Positions 51,906-61,054 of a DNA stretch of 64,000 bases are shown piece by piece. A program made the translations under genes and the position numbers. Origin of the DNA: an uncultured Oscillospiraceae bacterium (lineage in GTDB: Bacteria > Bacillota > Clostridia > Oscillospirales > Ruminococcaceae); NCBI GenBank assembly GCA_910587135.1, contig CAJULF010000006.1, positions 1-64,000 on the forward strand. Direction: 5' to 3'. The stretch's first letter is position 1, and each line of letters opens with the position of its first letter. Under the pieces are notes generated by a model. The model did not search any database, was not told the origin of the DNA, and worked only from the letters and a program-made list of their open reading frames with translations.

Positions 51906-52790
51906 ATGAGAGTTTCAAAAAAATGGCAGGATTACTGTCTGATAGATACCGCCGACGGAGAGCGGCTGGAGCGGTGGGGTGACGTCGTACTGATTCGCCC
52001 CGACCCGCAGATAATTTGGAAGTGCCGCGGAACCGCTGCCGAATGGCAGAGCGCTCACGCGAAATATAACCGTTCGTCGTCGGGCGGCGGCTCGTGGGAC
52101 TATCGGAGAAGTCTGCCCGAAAGCTGGCAGATAAAGTACGGTGAGCTTACGTTCATGGTGAAGCCCACGGGTTTCAAGCATACGGGGCTGTTCCCGGAGC
52201 AGGCTGTGAATTGGGATTACTGCTCTGAGCTTATCCGTGCGGCAGAGCGTCCCGTCAATGTGCTCAATCTGTTCGCCTACACGGGGGGAGCTACTCTTGC
52301 CTGCGCAAACGCGGGCGCGTCGGTATGTCACTGCGACGCGGTAAAGGGCATGGTGGATTGGGCAAGAACAAACGCGAGGCTCTCGGGGCTTTCGGACAAG
52401 CCCATACGGTGGATAGTGGACGACGCGATGAAGTTTATAGGGCGCGAGATACGCCGCGGAACGCGCTACGACGGCATTATCCTCGATCCCCCCAGCTACG
52501 GCAGGGGCACGAACGGGGAAATGTGGAAGCTGGAGGACAGCATCTACGAGCTGATGATGTCGGTAACGGAGCTTCTGTCGGACAAGCCGCTTTTCGTGCT
52601 GCTTAACAGCTACACAACGGGTCTTTCTCCCTCGGTGATGAGCTATCTCATGGAAATGACAGTGGGACAGCGCTTTGATATCGAGGTGCTGTCCGAGGAG
52701 ATAGGTATCCCCGTAAAGCAGACGGGAATGGCGCTGCCCTGCGGCAGCACGGCTATAGCGAGGTTCAAAGGTTCAGTTGAACGGCAATGA
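51906..52790 (+). CDS. Class I SAM-dependent methyltransferase (RlmI/RlmK-like)
   Basis: A 294-residue methyltransferase of the COG1092 group, related to 23S rRNA cytosine-5 and guanine-N7 enzymes. SAM-binding motif NLFAYTGGATLACA near residue 120 and the catalytic-loop motif DPPSYGRG near 198 are intact. It lacks the N-terminal PUA domain of RlmI. It begins LIDTADGERLERWGD, typical of short family members. ATG 51906 has AGGAGA 13 nt upstream, rather far, perhaps because a mobile element ends just before it. Confidence 0.82.
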   Translation: MRVSKKWQDYCLIDTADGERLERWGDVVLIRPDPQIIWKCRGTAAEWQSAHAKYNRSSSGGGSWDYRRSLPESWQIKYGELTFMVKPTGFKHTGLFPEQAVNWDYCSELIRAAERPVNVLNLFAYTGGATLACANAGASVCHCDAVKGMVDWARTNARLSGLSDKPIRWIVDDAMKFIGREIRRGTRYDGIILDPPSYGRGTNGEMWKLEDSIYELMMSVTELLSDKPLFVLLNSYTTGLSPSVMSYLMEMTVGQRFDIEVLSEEIGIPVKQTGMALPCGSTAIARFKGSVERQ

Positions 52791-52802
52791 GGAAAGAATA
52801 AA

Positions 52803-54575
52803 TTGGATATAATCAGTGTGGAAAATCTTAGCTTCGATTATGTGAGCTATGATGACGAGGGAAAAGAAACAGAACGCTGTCGGGTGCTGAAAAATGTCAG
52901 CCTGACCGTTCCCGAGGGGCAGTTTCTCGCTGTGCTGGGACATAACGGGTGCGGAAAATCCACCCTTGCCAAGCACTTCAACGCGATACTCACCCCGACC
53001 GAGGGGCGCGTTACGGTGAACGGCATAGATACCGCCGACGAGAGCAGACTGTTTGATATAAGACAGTCGGTGGGAATGGTTTTTCAGAACCCCGACAACC
53101 AGCTTGTGGCGACGATAGTTGAGGAGGACGTGGCTTTCGCGCCCGAGAATCTGGGAGTTCCGCCCGAGGAGATACGGCGGAGAGTGGACGACGCGCTCAA
53201 GCAGGTGGATATGTACGAGTTCCGCGAGCACGCTCCCCATCAGCTTTCCGGAGGACAGAAGCAGCGTGTCGCGATAGCGGGAATAATCGCCATGCAGCCT
53301 CGCTGCATAGTTATGGACGAACCTACCGCCATGCTCGACCCCAAAGGCAGGAAAGAGGTAATGAAAACCATAAAGTACCTGAACAGGGAAAAGGGCATTA
53401 CCGTGGTGCTGATAACCCACTACATGGACGAAGCGGCGCAGGCGGACAGAGTCGTGGTGATGGATGACGGCAGGGTGATCATGGACGACGTTCCGAAAAG
53501 GATATTTTCGCAGGCGGAGCGGCTGAAAGCCGTGGGGCTGGACGTTCCGCAGGTCACGGAGCTTTGCTGTATGCTGAGAAGCGGCGGGGTGGATATTTCC
53601 GGTGAAATAATTTTTGAGGAAGAGTGCGCCGGTGCGATAGCGGCTTTGCCCATGAAAGAAAAGTTCACCAAGGAGGAAACGGAGCGCAGTGAGAGCGCTC
53701 CCGCGGGAGAAGCTCTTGTAGATATAAGGGACGTTACCTATAAGTACAGCATAGGAACGCCGTTTGAAAAGGTGGCGGTGGACAATGTTTCGCTTTCGGT
53801 GGACAAGGGCGAGTTCGTGGGGATAATCGGTCACACGGGCAGCGGAAAATCCACGCTGATACAGCACCTAAACGGGCTGATCAAGCCCACCTCGGGCGAG
53901 ATATTGGTTGACGGCGTGAATATATGGGATAAAAAGATAAATATCCGCGACATACGCTTTAAGGTGGGGATAGTTTTCCAGTATTCCGAGCATCAGCTTT
54001 TTGAGGAAACGGTGGCTAAGGATATCGCCTACGGTCCTAAGAACATGGGGCTGTCAAAAGAGGAAACGGAACGCCGCGTTCATGAGGCGGCGGCAAGCAT
54101 GGATATAGAGCATCTGCTTGAACGCTCTCCGTTTGAGCTTTCGGGCGGGCAGCAAAGAAGGGTCGCGCTGGCGGGAGTGCTGGCGATGGATCCGCAGGTG
54201 CTTATACTGGACGAGCCTGCGGCGGGTCTTGACCCCAAGGGCAGGGACAAGATACTTTCGCAGATAAAGCGTTATCATGAAAACTCGGGCAAGACTGTTC
54301 TGCTTGTTTCACACTCGATGGAAGATATTGTGAAATACGCATCCAAGGTGCTGGTGATGAATAAGGGCAGGCTGTTCTGCTACGATGATACCGACAAGGT
54401 GTTTGAGCGGACGGAGGAGCTTGCGAAAATAGGGCTGGACGTTCCGCAGGTAACCCGAATGTCGCATATTCTCAAGGAAATGGGCGTGGATATCGGCAGC
54501 GATATATACACGACCGAAAGGGCGGCGGAAAGGCTGCTTGCCCTGATAAAAGGACGGGATAACAAAAATAGATGA
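52803..54575 (+). CDS. Fused ECF transporter ATPase EcfA1-EcfA2
   Basis: A 590-residue protein carrying both energy-coupling-factor ATPases in one chain. Half 1: Walker A GHNGCGKST (46-54), LSGGQKQRVA, Walker B CIVMDEPTAMLD. Half 2, after a Glu/Ser-rich linker near 285-300: Walker A GHTGSGKST (343-351), LSGGQQRRVALAG, VLILDEPAAGLD. Both sites look active. In most Firmicutes these are two separate genes (ecfA1 and ecfA2). The start is TTG 52803, with a weak GAGGAAAG site upstream. It overlaps ecfT by 4 nt. The vitamin-binding S subunit is not here. Confidence 0.88.
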   Translation: MDIISVENLSFDYVSYDDEGKETERCRVLKNVSLTVPEGQFLAVLGHNGCGKSTLAKHFNAILTPTEGRVTVNGIDTADESRLFDIRQSVGMVFQNPDNQLVATIVEEDVAFAPENLGVPPEEIRRRVDDALKQVDMYEFREHAPHQLSGGQKQRVAIAGIIAMQPRCIVMDEPTAMLDPKGRKEVMKTIKYLNREKGITVVLITHYMDEAAQADRVVVMDDGRVIMDDVPKRIFSQAERLKAVGLDVPQVTELCCMLRSGGVDISGEIIFEEECAGAIAALPMKEKFTKEETERSESAPAGEALVDIRDVTYKYSIGTPFEKVAVDNVSLSVDKGEFVGIIGHTGSGKSTLIQHLNGLIKPTSGEILVDGVNIWDKKINIRDIRFKVGIVFQYSEHQLFEETVAKDIAYGPKNMGLSKEETERRVHEAAASMDIEHLLERSPFELSGGQQRRVALAGVLAMDPQVLILDEPAAGLDPKGRDKILSQIKRYHENSGKTVLLVSHSMEDIVKYASKVLVMNKGRLFCYDDTDKVFERTEELAKIGLDVPQVTRMSHILKEMGVDIGSDIYTTERAAERLLALIKGRDNKNR

Positions 54576-55384
54576 TAAAGGATATAACGATAGGGCAGTA
54601 CTTCCCCGGAAATTCCGTGATACACAGGCTGGACAGCCGCGTAAAGCTGCTGCTGGACATATTGTATCTGGTGATACTGTTCACGGCGCAGAGCTACACG
54701 GGCATTCTTATCGCGATGCTGTTTATGGTTATCTGCTATATTCTGGCACGGATAAAGTTGATAATGATACTGAAGAGCATTAAGCCGATACTGCCGCTGA
54801 TGATAGTCACGGGTCTGCTGAATATGCTGTTTATCAAGGGAGAAGAACCGCTGTTTCAGTGGTGGATAATCTCGGTATACCCAGAAGGTATACGCATGGC
54901 ATTGTTTATGCTGATGAGAGTAGTGGCTCTGATAGTGGGAATGTCGCTGCTGACCTACACCACCTCGCCGATAATGCTGACCGACGCGATAGAGCGGCTT
55001 CTGTCGCCGCTGAAAAAGGTAAGATTCCCCGTGCACGAGCTTTCGATGATGATGACCATTGCGCTGCGGTTTATCCCCACGCTTGTGGAGGAGACCGATA
55101 AGATAATGTCCGCGCAGAAGGCAAGGGGAGCGGAGTTGGACAGCGGCGGGCTGATGAAAAAGGCAAAGTCGCTGATACCCATTCTTATACCGCTTTTCGT
55201 ATCCGCGTTCAAGAGGGCGAACGAGCTTGCGGTGGCTATGGAGTGCCGCTGCTACCGCGGCGGGGACGGGCGCACACGGCTGAAAACGCTTAAAACCGCA
55301 CCGCGGGATTACGTGGCAGCGGCGGTAATGCTGGCTGTGTTCGGTCTGGTTATAACCGTAAACTTCTTTCCGGTGTTGCCATAA
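54572..55384 (+). CDS. ecfT: ECF transporter transmembrane subunit EcfT
   Basis: A 270-residue membrane protein with about five to six helices, coupling the ATPases to interchangeable S subunits. The two cytoplasmic coupling motifs of EcfT are present: AQKARGAEL near 185 and AMECRCYRGG near 222. ATG 54572 overlaps the fused ATPase stop (ATGA). Adjacent ecfA-ecfT-truA order is typical of Firmicutes. Confidence 0.93.
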   Translation: MIKDITIGQYFPGNSVIHRLDSRVKLLLDILYLVILFTAQSYTGILIAMLFMVICYILARIKLIMILKSIKPILPLMIVTGLLNMLFIKGEEPLFQWWIISVYPEGIRMALFMLMRVVALIVGMSLLTYTTSPIMLTDAIERLLSPLKKVRFPVHELSMMMTIALRFIPTLVEETDKIMSAQKARGAELDSGGLMKKAKSLIPILIPLFVSAFKRANELAVAMECRCYRGGDGRTRLKTLKTAPRDYVAAAVMLAVFGLVITVNFFPVLP

Positions 55385-55434
55385 AGTGGTTTGTTAAACA
55401 TCGGAAGAAGGCGACGGAATAATAGCTGCGAAAA

Positions 55435-55600
55435 AATTGAGAGATCAAAGGCAGTGAAAGCAAACATCGGCGTATCGCCCGCGCATGAATTTTCCGCAAA
55501 CCTCTGTTAAAGCGGAGTGAAGCGCAGCGAAACGGAGCTTTCACAGAGGGTTAGCGCAAACGTATGCGTTTGTGCGGTGCGGAAAATTCAAATTAAAATA
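55435..55600 (+). repeat. Palindromic element directly upstream of truA, copy B6
   Basis: P1 GAATTTTCCGCA (55487-55498) with TGCGGAAAATTC (55578-55589), identical to copy B5. P2 CCTCTGT / ACAGAGG extended by TAAAGC / GCTTTC; P3 GCGCAAACG / CGTTTGTGC (55554-55562 with 55567-55575, loop TATG). The tail AAATTAAAATA runs straight into the truA ATG. Confidence 0.8.
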
Positions 55601-56344
55601 ATGAGAAATTTAAAAGTGTTTATCGCCTACAACGGCGCGGAATATCACGGCTTTCAGCGGCAGGACAACGCGCTTACCGTGCAGGAGGTTCTGGAGAAAG
55701 CGCTGGGGAAGCTGCTTAAGATACCCCCGCCGACCGTTTACGGCTGCTCGCGGACGGACGCGGGCGTTCACGCGCGGCGCTTCTGCTTCAACGTGCATAT
55801 TGACAGCTCTATCCCCTGTGAGGGCTTTGTAAAGGGCATGAACACTCTGCTGCCGAGAGATATCGCGGTATTGTCCTGCGAGGATGCGGAGGAGGATTTT
55901 CACGCGCGATACCGCGCGAAAGGCAAAGAGTATGTCTATCTGATAAGCACTAAGCCTCAGCGGGATGTTTTTCTGCAAAAGCTCGCCTACCATTACCCAC
56001 GCAAGCCCGACATAGCGGCAATGAACCGCGCGGCGCGGCTGCTTGTGGGGGAGCATGATTTCGGGGCTTTCTGCCGCGCTGAGGGAAAAATCCGTGTTAA
56101 GTCCACCATACGCACCATCTACGACATAAGCGTGACGCAGCATGAGGATATCTGCGAGCTTCGCGTAAGAGGAAACGGCTTTTTGTACAATATGGTAAGG
56201 ATAGTGGCGGGAACGCTGCTGTACATAAGCGAGGGCAGGCGCTGCGAGGAGGATATACTGAACGCTCTGAAAAGCGGGAACAGAGCCTTGGGGGGAATAA
56301 CGCTCCCGCCCGAGGGGCTGTACCTTAACGAGGTGTTCTATTGA
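55601..56344 (+). CDS. truA: tRNA pseudouridine(38-40) synthase
   Basis: A 247-residue TruA, which modifies positions 38-40 of the tRNA anticodon arm. The protein starts MRNLKVFIAYNGAEYHGFQ, as the family does, and the catalytic Asp lies in GCSRTDAGVHA near residue 50. FLYNMVRIV is the conserved core near 195. The start codon ATG 55601 has no recognisable ribosome site; it directly follows a palindromic element. A longer frame exists upstream but lies inside that element and is rejected. Confidence 0.92.
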   Translation: MRNLKVFIAYNGAEYHGFQRQDNALTVQEVLEKALGKLLKIPPPTVYGCSRTDAGVHARRFCFNVHIDSSIPCEGFVKGMNTLLPRDIAVLSCEDAEEDFHARYRAKGKEYVYLISTKPQRDVFLQKLAYHYPRKPDIAAMNRAARLLVGEHDFGAFCRAEGKIRVKSTIRTIYDISVTQHEDICELRVRGNGFLYNMVRIVAGTLLYISEGRRCEEDILNALKSGNRALGGITLPPEGLYLNEVFY

Positions 56345-56370
56345 GCTTTTGACCCATCTTGGAGGAGAAA

Positions 56371-57504
56371 ATGGACGACAGGAACGATATAAACAAATTC
56401 CGCAAAAAAACAAAGCGGCGAAGTCTTTATTTAAGGCTGGGCGTGCTTGTGCTTGTCGGGTTAACGGCTATACTTTTCGCGGTGAACAGTGACAGGCTGC
56501 TTTCCCCCTTCAAGGACGCCGCTCTGGATATAGGCTCGGGCGGATTTCCCGTGACGCTGCCGGGCAGCACGGAATACGTTATGGACGAGCTTGGTGATAA
56601 TTTCTACCTTATGACCGATACATATCTGTATACCTATAATTCCGACGGAGCGAATATTGCCAGCATCCAGCACGGCTTTCAGAATCCCGTTTCGGATTCC
56701 AACTCCAGAAGAGTGATGATATATGACAGAAACGGCAAGGGCTTTAAATTCTACTCACGCTCCGCCGAGGTATATTCAAACCTTCTCGACGATACCATAG
56801 TATTCGGGAGTATAGGAACCGGCGAGCGCTGCGCGGTGGTCACCACTTCCTCGAGATACTCCAACTATCTTTACGTTTTCAACGGAGAGGGAAAGCAGAT
56901 ATTCCGCTGGGCTTCTCCTGAAAATAAAATAATGCAGGTCTGCTTTTCCGACAACGATAACAGTATTTTCGTGTCGGTGATTGGTGAAAGGGGCGGGGAG
57001 CTTCGTTTAAGCGTTATGCGCTTTGATCTGGACAACTCCGAAAGCGCGATATGGCAGACCGAAACGGGCAGCAGCGTTACCTATTCGCTGGAGTTCTGTT
57101 CCGAGGGAATATATGTTGTGACGGAAGACGGCGCGCTTATTCTTGACAGCGGCAGCGGGGAGATAACCGCGCGCTGCGGCTTTACGAAATCTGTATACGG
57201 CATCCCCGAAACCGACGGTCTGAGAGCGGTCATATTCAACGATTCGGGTTTTAACGGTGAAACGGTAGTGGCTTATAACGAGGAGCTTCTGCCGGAGTTT
57301 TCGCTCACGCCCGACAGAATAACCGCTTTTGATGTAAGCGGTGGAAATCTTTACATTCTTTCGGGTACAAAGCTCAATGTCTACGATTCCTCCCTGATGG
57401 GGATAAAGGAGTATGAGCTGGACGACGTTTACGGAGGGGTAAAGATAATCGGTTCTGGCGCGTATCTTCTGGGATACAATTCCGTTCAGCGGCAGGCGCT
57501 GTAA
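56371..57504 (+). CDS. DUF5711-family membrane-anchored beta-propeller-like protein
   Basis: A 377-residue protein with a short cytoplasmic basic N-terminus, one transmembrane helix (about residues 24-44), and a large extracytoplasmic domain with repeating beta strands (patterns such as TYLYTYNSDGANIASI, SNYLYVFNGEGKQIF), as in DUF5711 proteins of Clostridia. GGAGGAG lies before ATG 56371. It is probably part of a truA-DUF5711-cvpA-clpE group. Function unknown. Confidence 0.72.
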   Translation: MDDRNDINKFRKKTKRRSLYLRLGVLVLVGLTAILFAVNSDRLLSPFKDAALDIGSGGFPVTLPGSTEYVMDELGDNFYLMTDTYLYTYNSDGANIASIQHGFQNPVSDSNSRRVMIYDRNGKGFKFYSRSAEVYSNLLDDTIVFGSIGTGERCAVVTTSSRYSNYLYVFNGEGKQIFRWASPENKIMQVCFSDNDNSIFVSVIGERGGELRLSVMRFDLDNSESAIWQTETGSSVTYSLEFCSEGIYVVTEDGALILDSGSGEITARCGFTKSVYGIPETDGLRAVIFNDSGFNGETVVAYNEELLPEFSLTPDRITAFDVSGGNLYILSGTKLNVYDSSLMGIKEYELDDVYGGVKIIGSGAYLLGYNSVQRQAL

Positions 57505-57621
57505 TAACGAACCGCGGTTTTTCACGCCGCGTTCCGAGCGGGAAACGGGCTTGCGTTTGTTCCGCGGAACCGCACAAAACTCGAAAGGAGAGGTGCTTCT
57601 TACAAGAGGCACGGATAGGAT

Positions 57622-58656
57622 ATGGGAACACAATTTGCCTTAATATACGACGTTATTATAATAGCGGTCATAGCGGGAATGACCTTCGCGGGAGCCAAAA
57701 AGGGATTCGCCAGCGTTATCGTTGGCTTCGTGGCGATATTCGTGGCATTTTTCTGCGCCATGACTTTCAGCGAGCCTATAACCGGCGCGGTATACCGCTC
57801 CGCTGTGGAGCAGCCGCTGGAAAGCGCGGTAGACGAACAGCTCGACGCGGTCATGGGCGGAGCGACACTCAGCGGAATGTCCCACATGGATTACAACATG
57901 GTGATAATATCGGGGCAGCACGCTTCCGTATATCCGATAGATTACGCGGGCACAAGCAAGACGGTGATAGATCTTTCCGATATGGATTTAAGCAGAACCG
58001 GAATATCAAACGCGGATCTCTCGCTGTTCGGTATAACCGCCGATACGGATTTCAGCTCCGTAAGCGGAAAGACAGCTGAGTTTACCATGGCGGAGATAGA
58101 GCAGCATGGGCTTGGAAAGCTGGCGGTGGCTCAGTACCTGGCGGTAAGCGCCCAAAGCTCCGAATTCTTTGCGGGATTTCTTGATTATACCAAAAAAATA
58201 GGAAATGCCGTGCCGTCCGTTTTCGGTGGGATATCCGACAGCATCGAAAGCGGAAGTATTTCCGTGATTCGGGATATAGTTATTAAAATGGTCGACGGCT
58301 CAGCCTCGGTAAAGGAAGCTGTAATAAACGGAATTATCGAGCCGTATTTCAAGATGGCGGCAAATACGGTCATATTCATCCTGATATTTCTGTTGGTATC
58401 GGTGCTGTTGGGAGTGCTTGCCGCGGCGCTGAAGGCGGTGAACAAAATTCCCGTTCTCGGCGGCTTCAACGCTTTTGTCGGCGGTATCGCGGGGCTGCTT
58501 GAGGGACTTATTACGGTGTTCCTTATCTGCATAGGCGTACGCCTTCTGGTATCGCTGAGCGGTGGAAATATAATGTTTTTTAATGAAATGACAATAAATT
58601 CAACCTTCCTTTTCGGGATTTTCTATAATTTCGATTTTCTGAATTTTTTGACATAA
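57622..58656 (+). CDS. CvpA-family membrane protein
   Basis: A 344-residue membrane protein of the CvpA/colicin-V-production type. Two N-terminal helices with the family pattern (IYDVIIIAVIAGMTFAGAKKGF then FVAIFVAFFCAM; the first is longer than quoted limits and lies at residues 8-29), a large extracytoplasmic insert (about 60-230), and two C-terminal helices (about 248-270 and 290-315, with GGFNAFVGGIAGLLEGL). The insert makes it longer than the usual CvpA of about 170 residues. An AGGA site precedes ATG 57622. Confidence 0.72.
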   Translation: MGTQFALIYDVIIIAVIAGMTFAGAKKGFASVIVGFVAIFVAFFCAMTFSEPITGAVYRSAVEQPLESAVDEQLDAVMGGATLSGMSHMDYNMVIISGQHASVYPIDYAGTSKTVIDLSDMDLSRTGISNADLSLFGITADTDFSSVSGKTAEFTMAEIEQHGLGKLAVAQYLAVSAQSSEFFAGFLDYTKKIGNAVPSVFGGISDSIESGSISVIRDIVIKMVDGSASVKEAVINGIIEPYFKMAANTVIFILIFLLVSVLLGVLAAALKAVNKIPVLGGFNAFVGGIAGLLEGLITVFLICIGVRLLVSLSGGNIMFFNEMTINSTFLFGIFYNFDFLNFLT

Positions 58657-58678
58657 TTAAGAAAGATAGGTGATTGAA

Positions 58679-61054
58679 ATGATTATGTGCACAAGGTGCA
58701 AGAAGCGTCCCGCGGTTATGTTTATTTCCGCAATAAGCGGCACGGAGAGAAAGAACGAGGGTCTTTGCCTTACCTGCGCAAAGGAAATGGGACTTCCGCA
58801 GGCAAGCGAATATCTTTCGCAGATGGGGATTTCCGAGGAGGATTTTGAAAACGCCTGCGATTCGATGCTTAACGATAACGGCGGTATTGATGACGAGCTT
58901 TTGTCGAAGCTTGGGTTCGACAGCGCCGCTGCCGAAGCTGACGAGGACGGAAAGTCGGACGCGTCCGAATCAAAGGAGGGCGAATCTCTGTTTGAACGCG
59001 GCGGGGCGGGGACTGTGCCCGATTTTCTGAAAAATCTTTTCGGCAGCATGGAGGGCTCCAAGGATTCCCCCAAAAACGGCGACGATTCCGAGGATAATTC
59101 CGACCGCCGTTCCCGCAAGAAAAGCGAAAAGACTGACAAAAAGCGCCGCTGCCTGGAAACATACTGCACAAATCTCACAAAGAGAGCGCAGGACGGTGAG
59201 ATAGACCGCATTGTGGGCAGGGAGAAAGAAATATACCGCGTGCTTCAGATACTCTCGCGCCGCACTAAGAACAATCCCTGCCTTATCGGAGAGCCGGGCG
59301 TGGGAAAGACCGCCATAGCGGAGGGAATCGCCCTTAAGCTGGCAAGCGGAGATGTTCCGTTCAGGCTTCAGGGAAAAGAGCTTTATCTGCTGGATCTCAC
59401 CGCGCTCGTAGCCGGAACTCAGTTCAGAGGACAGTTTGAGAGCCGCGTGAAGTCGCTTATCGACGAGGTAAAGAACGCGGGCAATGTCATGCTGTTCGTT
59501 GACGAAGTGCATAATCTTGTCGGCACGGGTGGTGATTCCGAGGGAACGATGAACGCGGCGAATATGTTCAAGCCCGCGCTGTCACGCGGGGAGCTTCAGG
59601 TTATCGGCGCGACAACCTTTGCGGAGTACAGAAAGCACATTGAAAAGGACAGCGCACTGGAGCGGCGCTTCCAGCCCGTTACGGTAAACGAGCCTACCAT
59701 TGACGAAACCATAGAGCTGCTCGACGGTATAAAGGAGTACTATGAGGATCACCATAAGGTAAAGGTATCCTCCGAGGTGTCGAGAATGTGCGCGGTGCTG
59801 TCCGAGAGATATATCAACGACAGATTTCTGCCTGACAAGGCGATAGACCTGCTTGACGAGGCATGCGCCTGCGCCAGCCTGGAGAACACTGCCATTACCG
59901 AGTACGAGAGCCTTAAAAAATCCCTCGAAAAGCTGAAAAGGGAAGAGTCCGAGCTTTCTGAGGCGACCTCCATCGACTACGAGCGGCTTGCGCAGCTGAA
60001 AACTCAGATTGCCCAGACCGAAGAGAAGCTCACCGGGATCAAGGACAAGGCGGAGAACGTCTGCGTAACGCTTGAGGACCTGTCAAAGGTCATCGAGATG
60101 TGGACGGGTATTCCCGCAAGCAAGATACAGGAAACCGAATTCAAGCGCATAGGAAAACTGGAGGATAATCTCAAATCAAAGGTTATCGGTCAGGACGAGG
60201 CATGTGCGCTGGTGGCAAGGGCGATAAAGCGCACACGCGTTCAGCTCACCGAGCGCCGCCGCCCCGCGTCCTTCATTTTTGTAGGACCTACCGGCGTGGG
60301 AAAGACGGAGCTTGTAAGGGTATTGGCAAAGGAGATGTTTGATACCGTAGACCCGCTTATCAGACTGGATATGTCGGAGTATATGGAAAAGCACAGCGTG
60401 TCGAAGATAATCGGCTCGCCCCCCGGATATGTGGGATACGACGAGGCGGGACAGCTTACCGAGCGTGTTCGCAGAAAGCCTTATTCCGTTATACTTTTTG
60501 ACGAGATAGAAAAGGCTCACCCCGATGTTATGAATATCCTGCTGCAAATTCTTGACGAGGGTAAGATAAACGACTCTCATGGGCGTTCCGTCAGCTTTGA
60601 AAACACAATTATCGCTATGACCTCCAATGCGGGTTCAAGCGTAGGCATAAACGGAATCGGCTTCAGCAAAACCGAGGGAGATATCACCAAAGAACGCGCC
60701 ATGAAAGGACTTAAGGACTTTCTGCGCCCCGAGTTCCTTGGCAGGATAGACGAGATAGTGGTATTCTCTCCGCTTTCCGAGGAGTCCTACGGAAAAATTG
60801 CGGCTCTCATGCTGGAGGAGCTGCGCGGACCGCTTAAGGAGAAAAATCTTGAGCTTAATATTGCCGACGGAGTCTGCGCTGCCATTGCCAAAAAAGCCTA
60901 CGGTGGAAAATTCGGCGGCAGGGATGTCCGCAAGGTTATACGTACCGATGTTGAGGACGCTCTTGCAAACGCCATCATCGACAATGCTGATGGAGGTGCT
61001 TCCGAGGTGAATATCACCGCGGAGAACGGCGAGATAAGGGTAACGCTGAAATGA
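58679..61054 (+). CDS. clpE: ClpE-type AAA+ ATPase
   Basis: A 791-residue Hsp100 unfoldase of the ClpE/ClpC class, feeding substrates to ClpP. An N-terminal zinc finger with two CxxC pairs (CTRCKK at 4-9, CLTCAK near 33) replaces the Clp-N repeats of ClpC, which is the ClpE hallmark. A long acidic, Ser-rich linker follows (about 60-150). Walker A1 GEPGVGKTA starts at 204 and Walker A2 GPTGVGKTE at 536; a middle coiled coil (about 400-470) and the C-terminal domain are complete. ATG 58679 is chosen because AGGTGA lies 6 nt upstream. It overlaps the SDR gene by 4 nt. Confidence 0.85.
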   Translation: MIMCTRCKKRPAVMFISAISGTERKNEGLCLTCAKEMGLPQASEYLSQMGISEEDFENACDSMLNDNGGIDDELLSKLGFDSAAAEADEDGKSDASESKEGESLFERGGAGTVPDFLKNLFGSMEGSKDSPKNGDDSEDNSDRRSRKKSEKTDKKRRCLETYCTNLTKRAQDGEIDRIVGREKEIYRVLQILSRRTKNNPCLIGEPGVGKTAIAEGIALKLASGDVPFRLQGKELYLLDLTALVAGTQFRGQFESRVKSLIDEVKNAGNVMLFVDEVHNLVGTGGDSEGTMNAANMFKPALSRGELQVIGATTFAEYRKHIEKDSALERRFQPVTVNEPTIDETIELLDGIKEYYEDHHKVKVSSEVSRMCAVLSERYINDRFLPDKAIDLLDEACACASLENTAITEYESLKKSLEKLKREESELSEATSIDYERLAQLKTQIAQTEEKLTGIKDKAENVCVTLEDLSKVIEMWTGIPASKIQETEFKRIGKLEDNLKSKVIGQDEACALVARAIKRTRVQLTERRRPASFIFVGPTGVGKTELVRVLAKEMFDTVDPLIRLDMSEYMEKHSVSKIIGSPPGYVGYDEAGQLTERVRRKPYSVILFDEIEKAHPDVMNILLQILDEGKINDSHGRSVSFENTIIAMTSNAGSSVGINGIGFSKTEGDITKERAMKGLKDFLRPEFLGRIDEIVVFSPLSEESYGKIAALMLEELRGPLKEKNLELNIADGVCAAIAKKAYGGKFGGRDVRKVIRTDVEDALANAIIDNADGGASEVNITAENGEIRVTLK

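Noticed and set aside
55517..55600. N-terminal extension of TruA from an upstream GTG
   Set aside because: It would translate through palindromic-element helices and adds sequence unlike the TruA family; the family start is ATG 55601.
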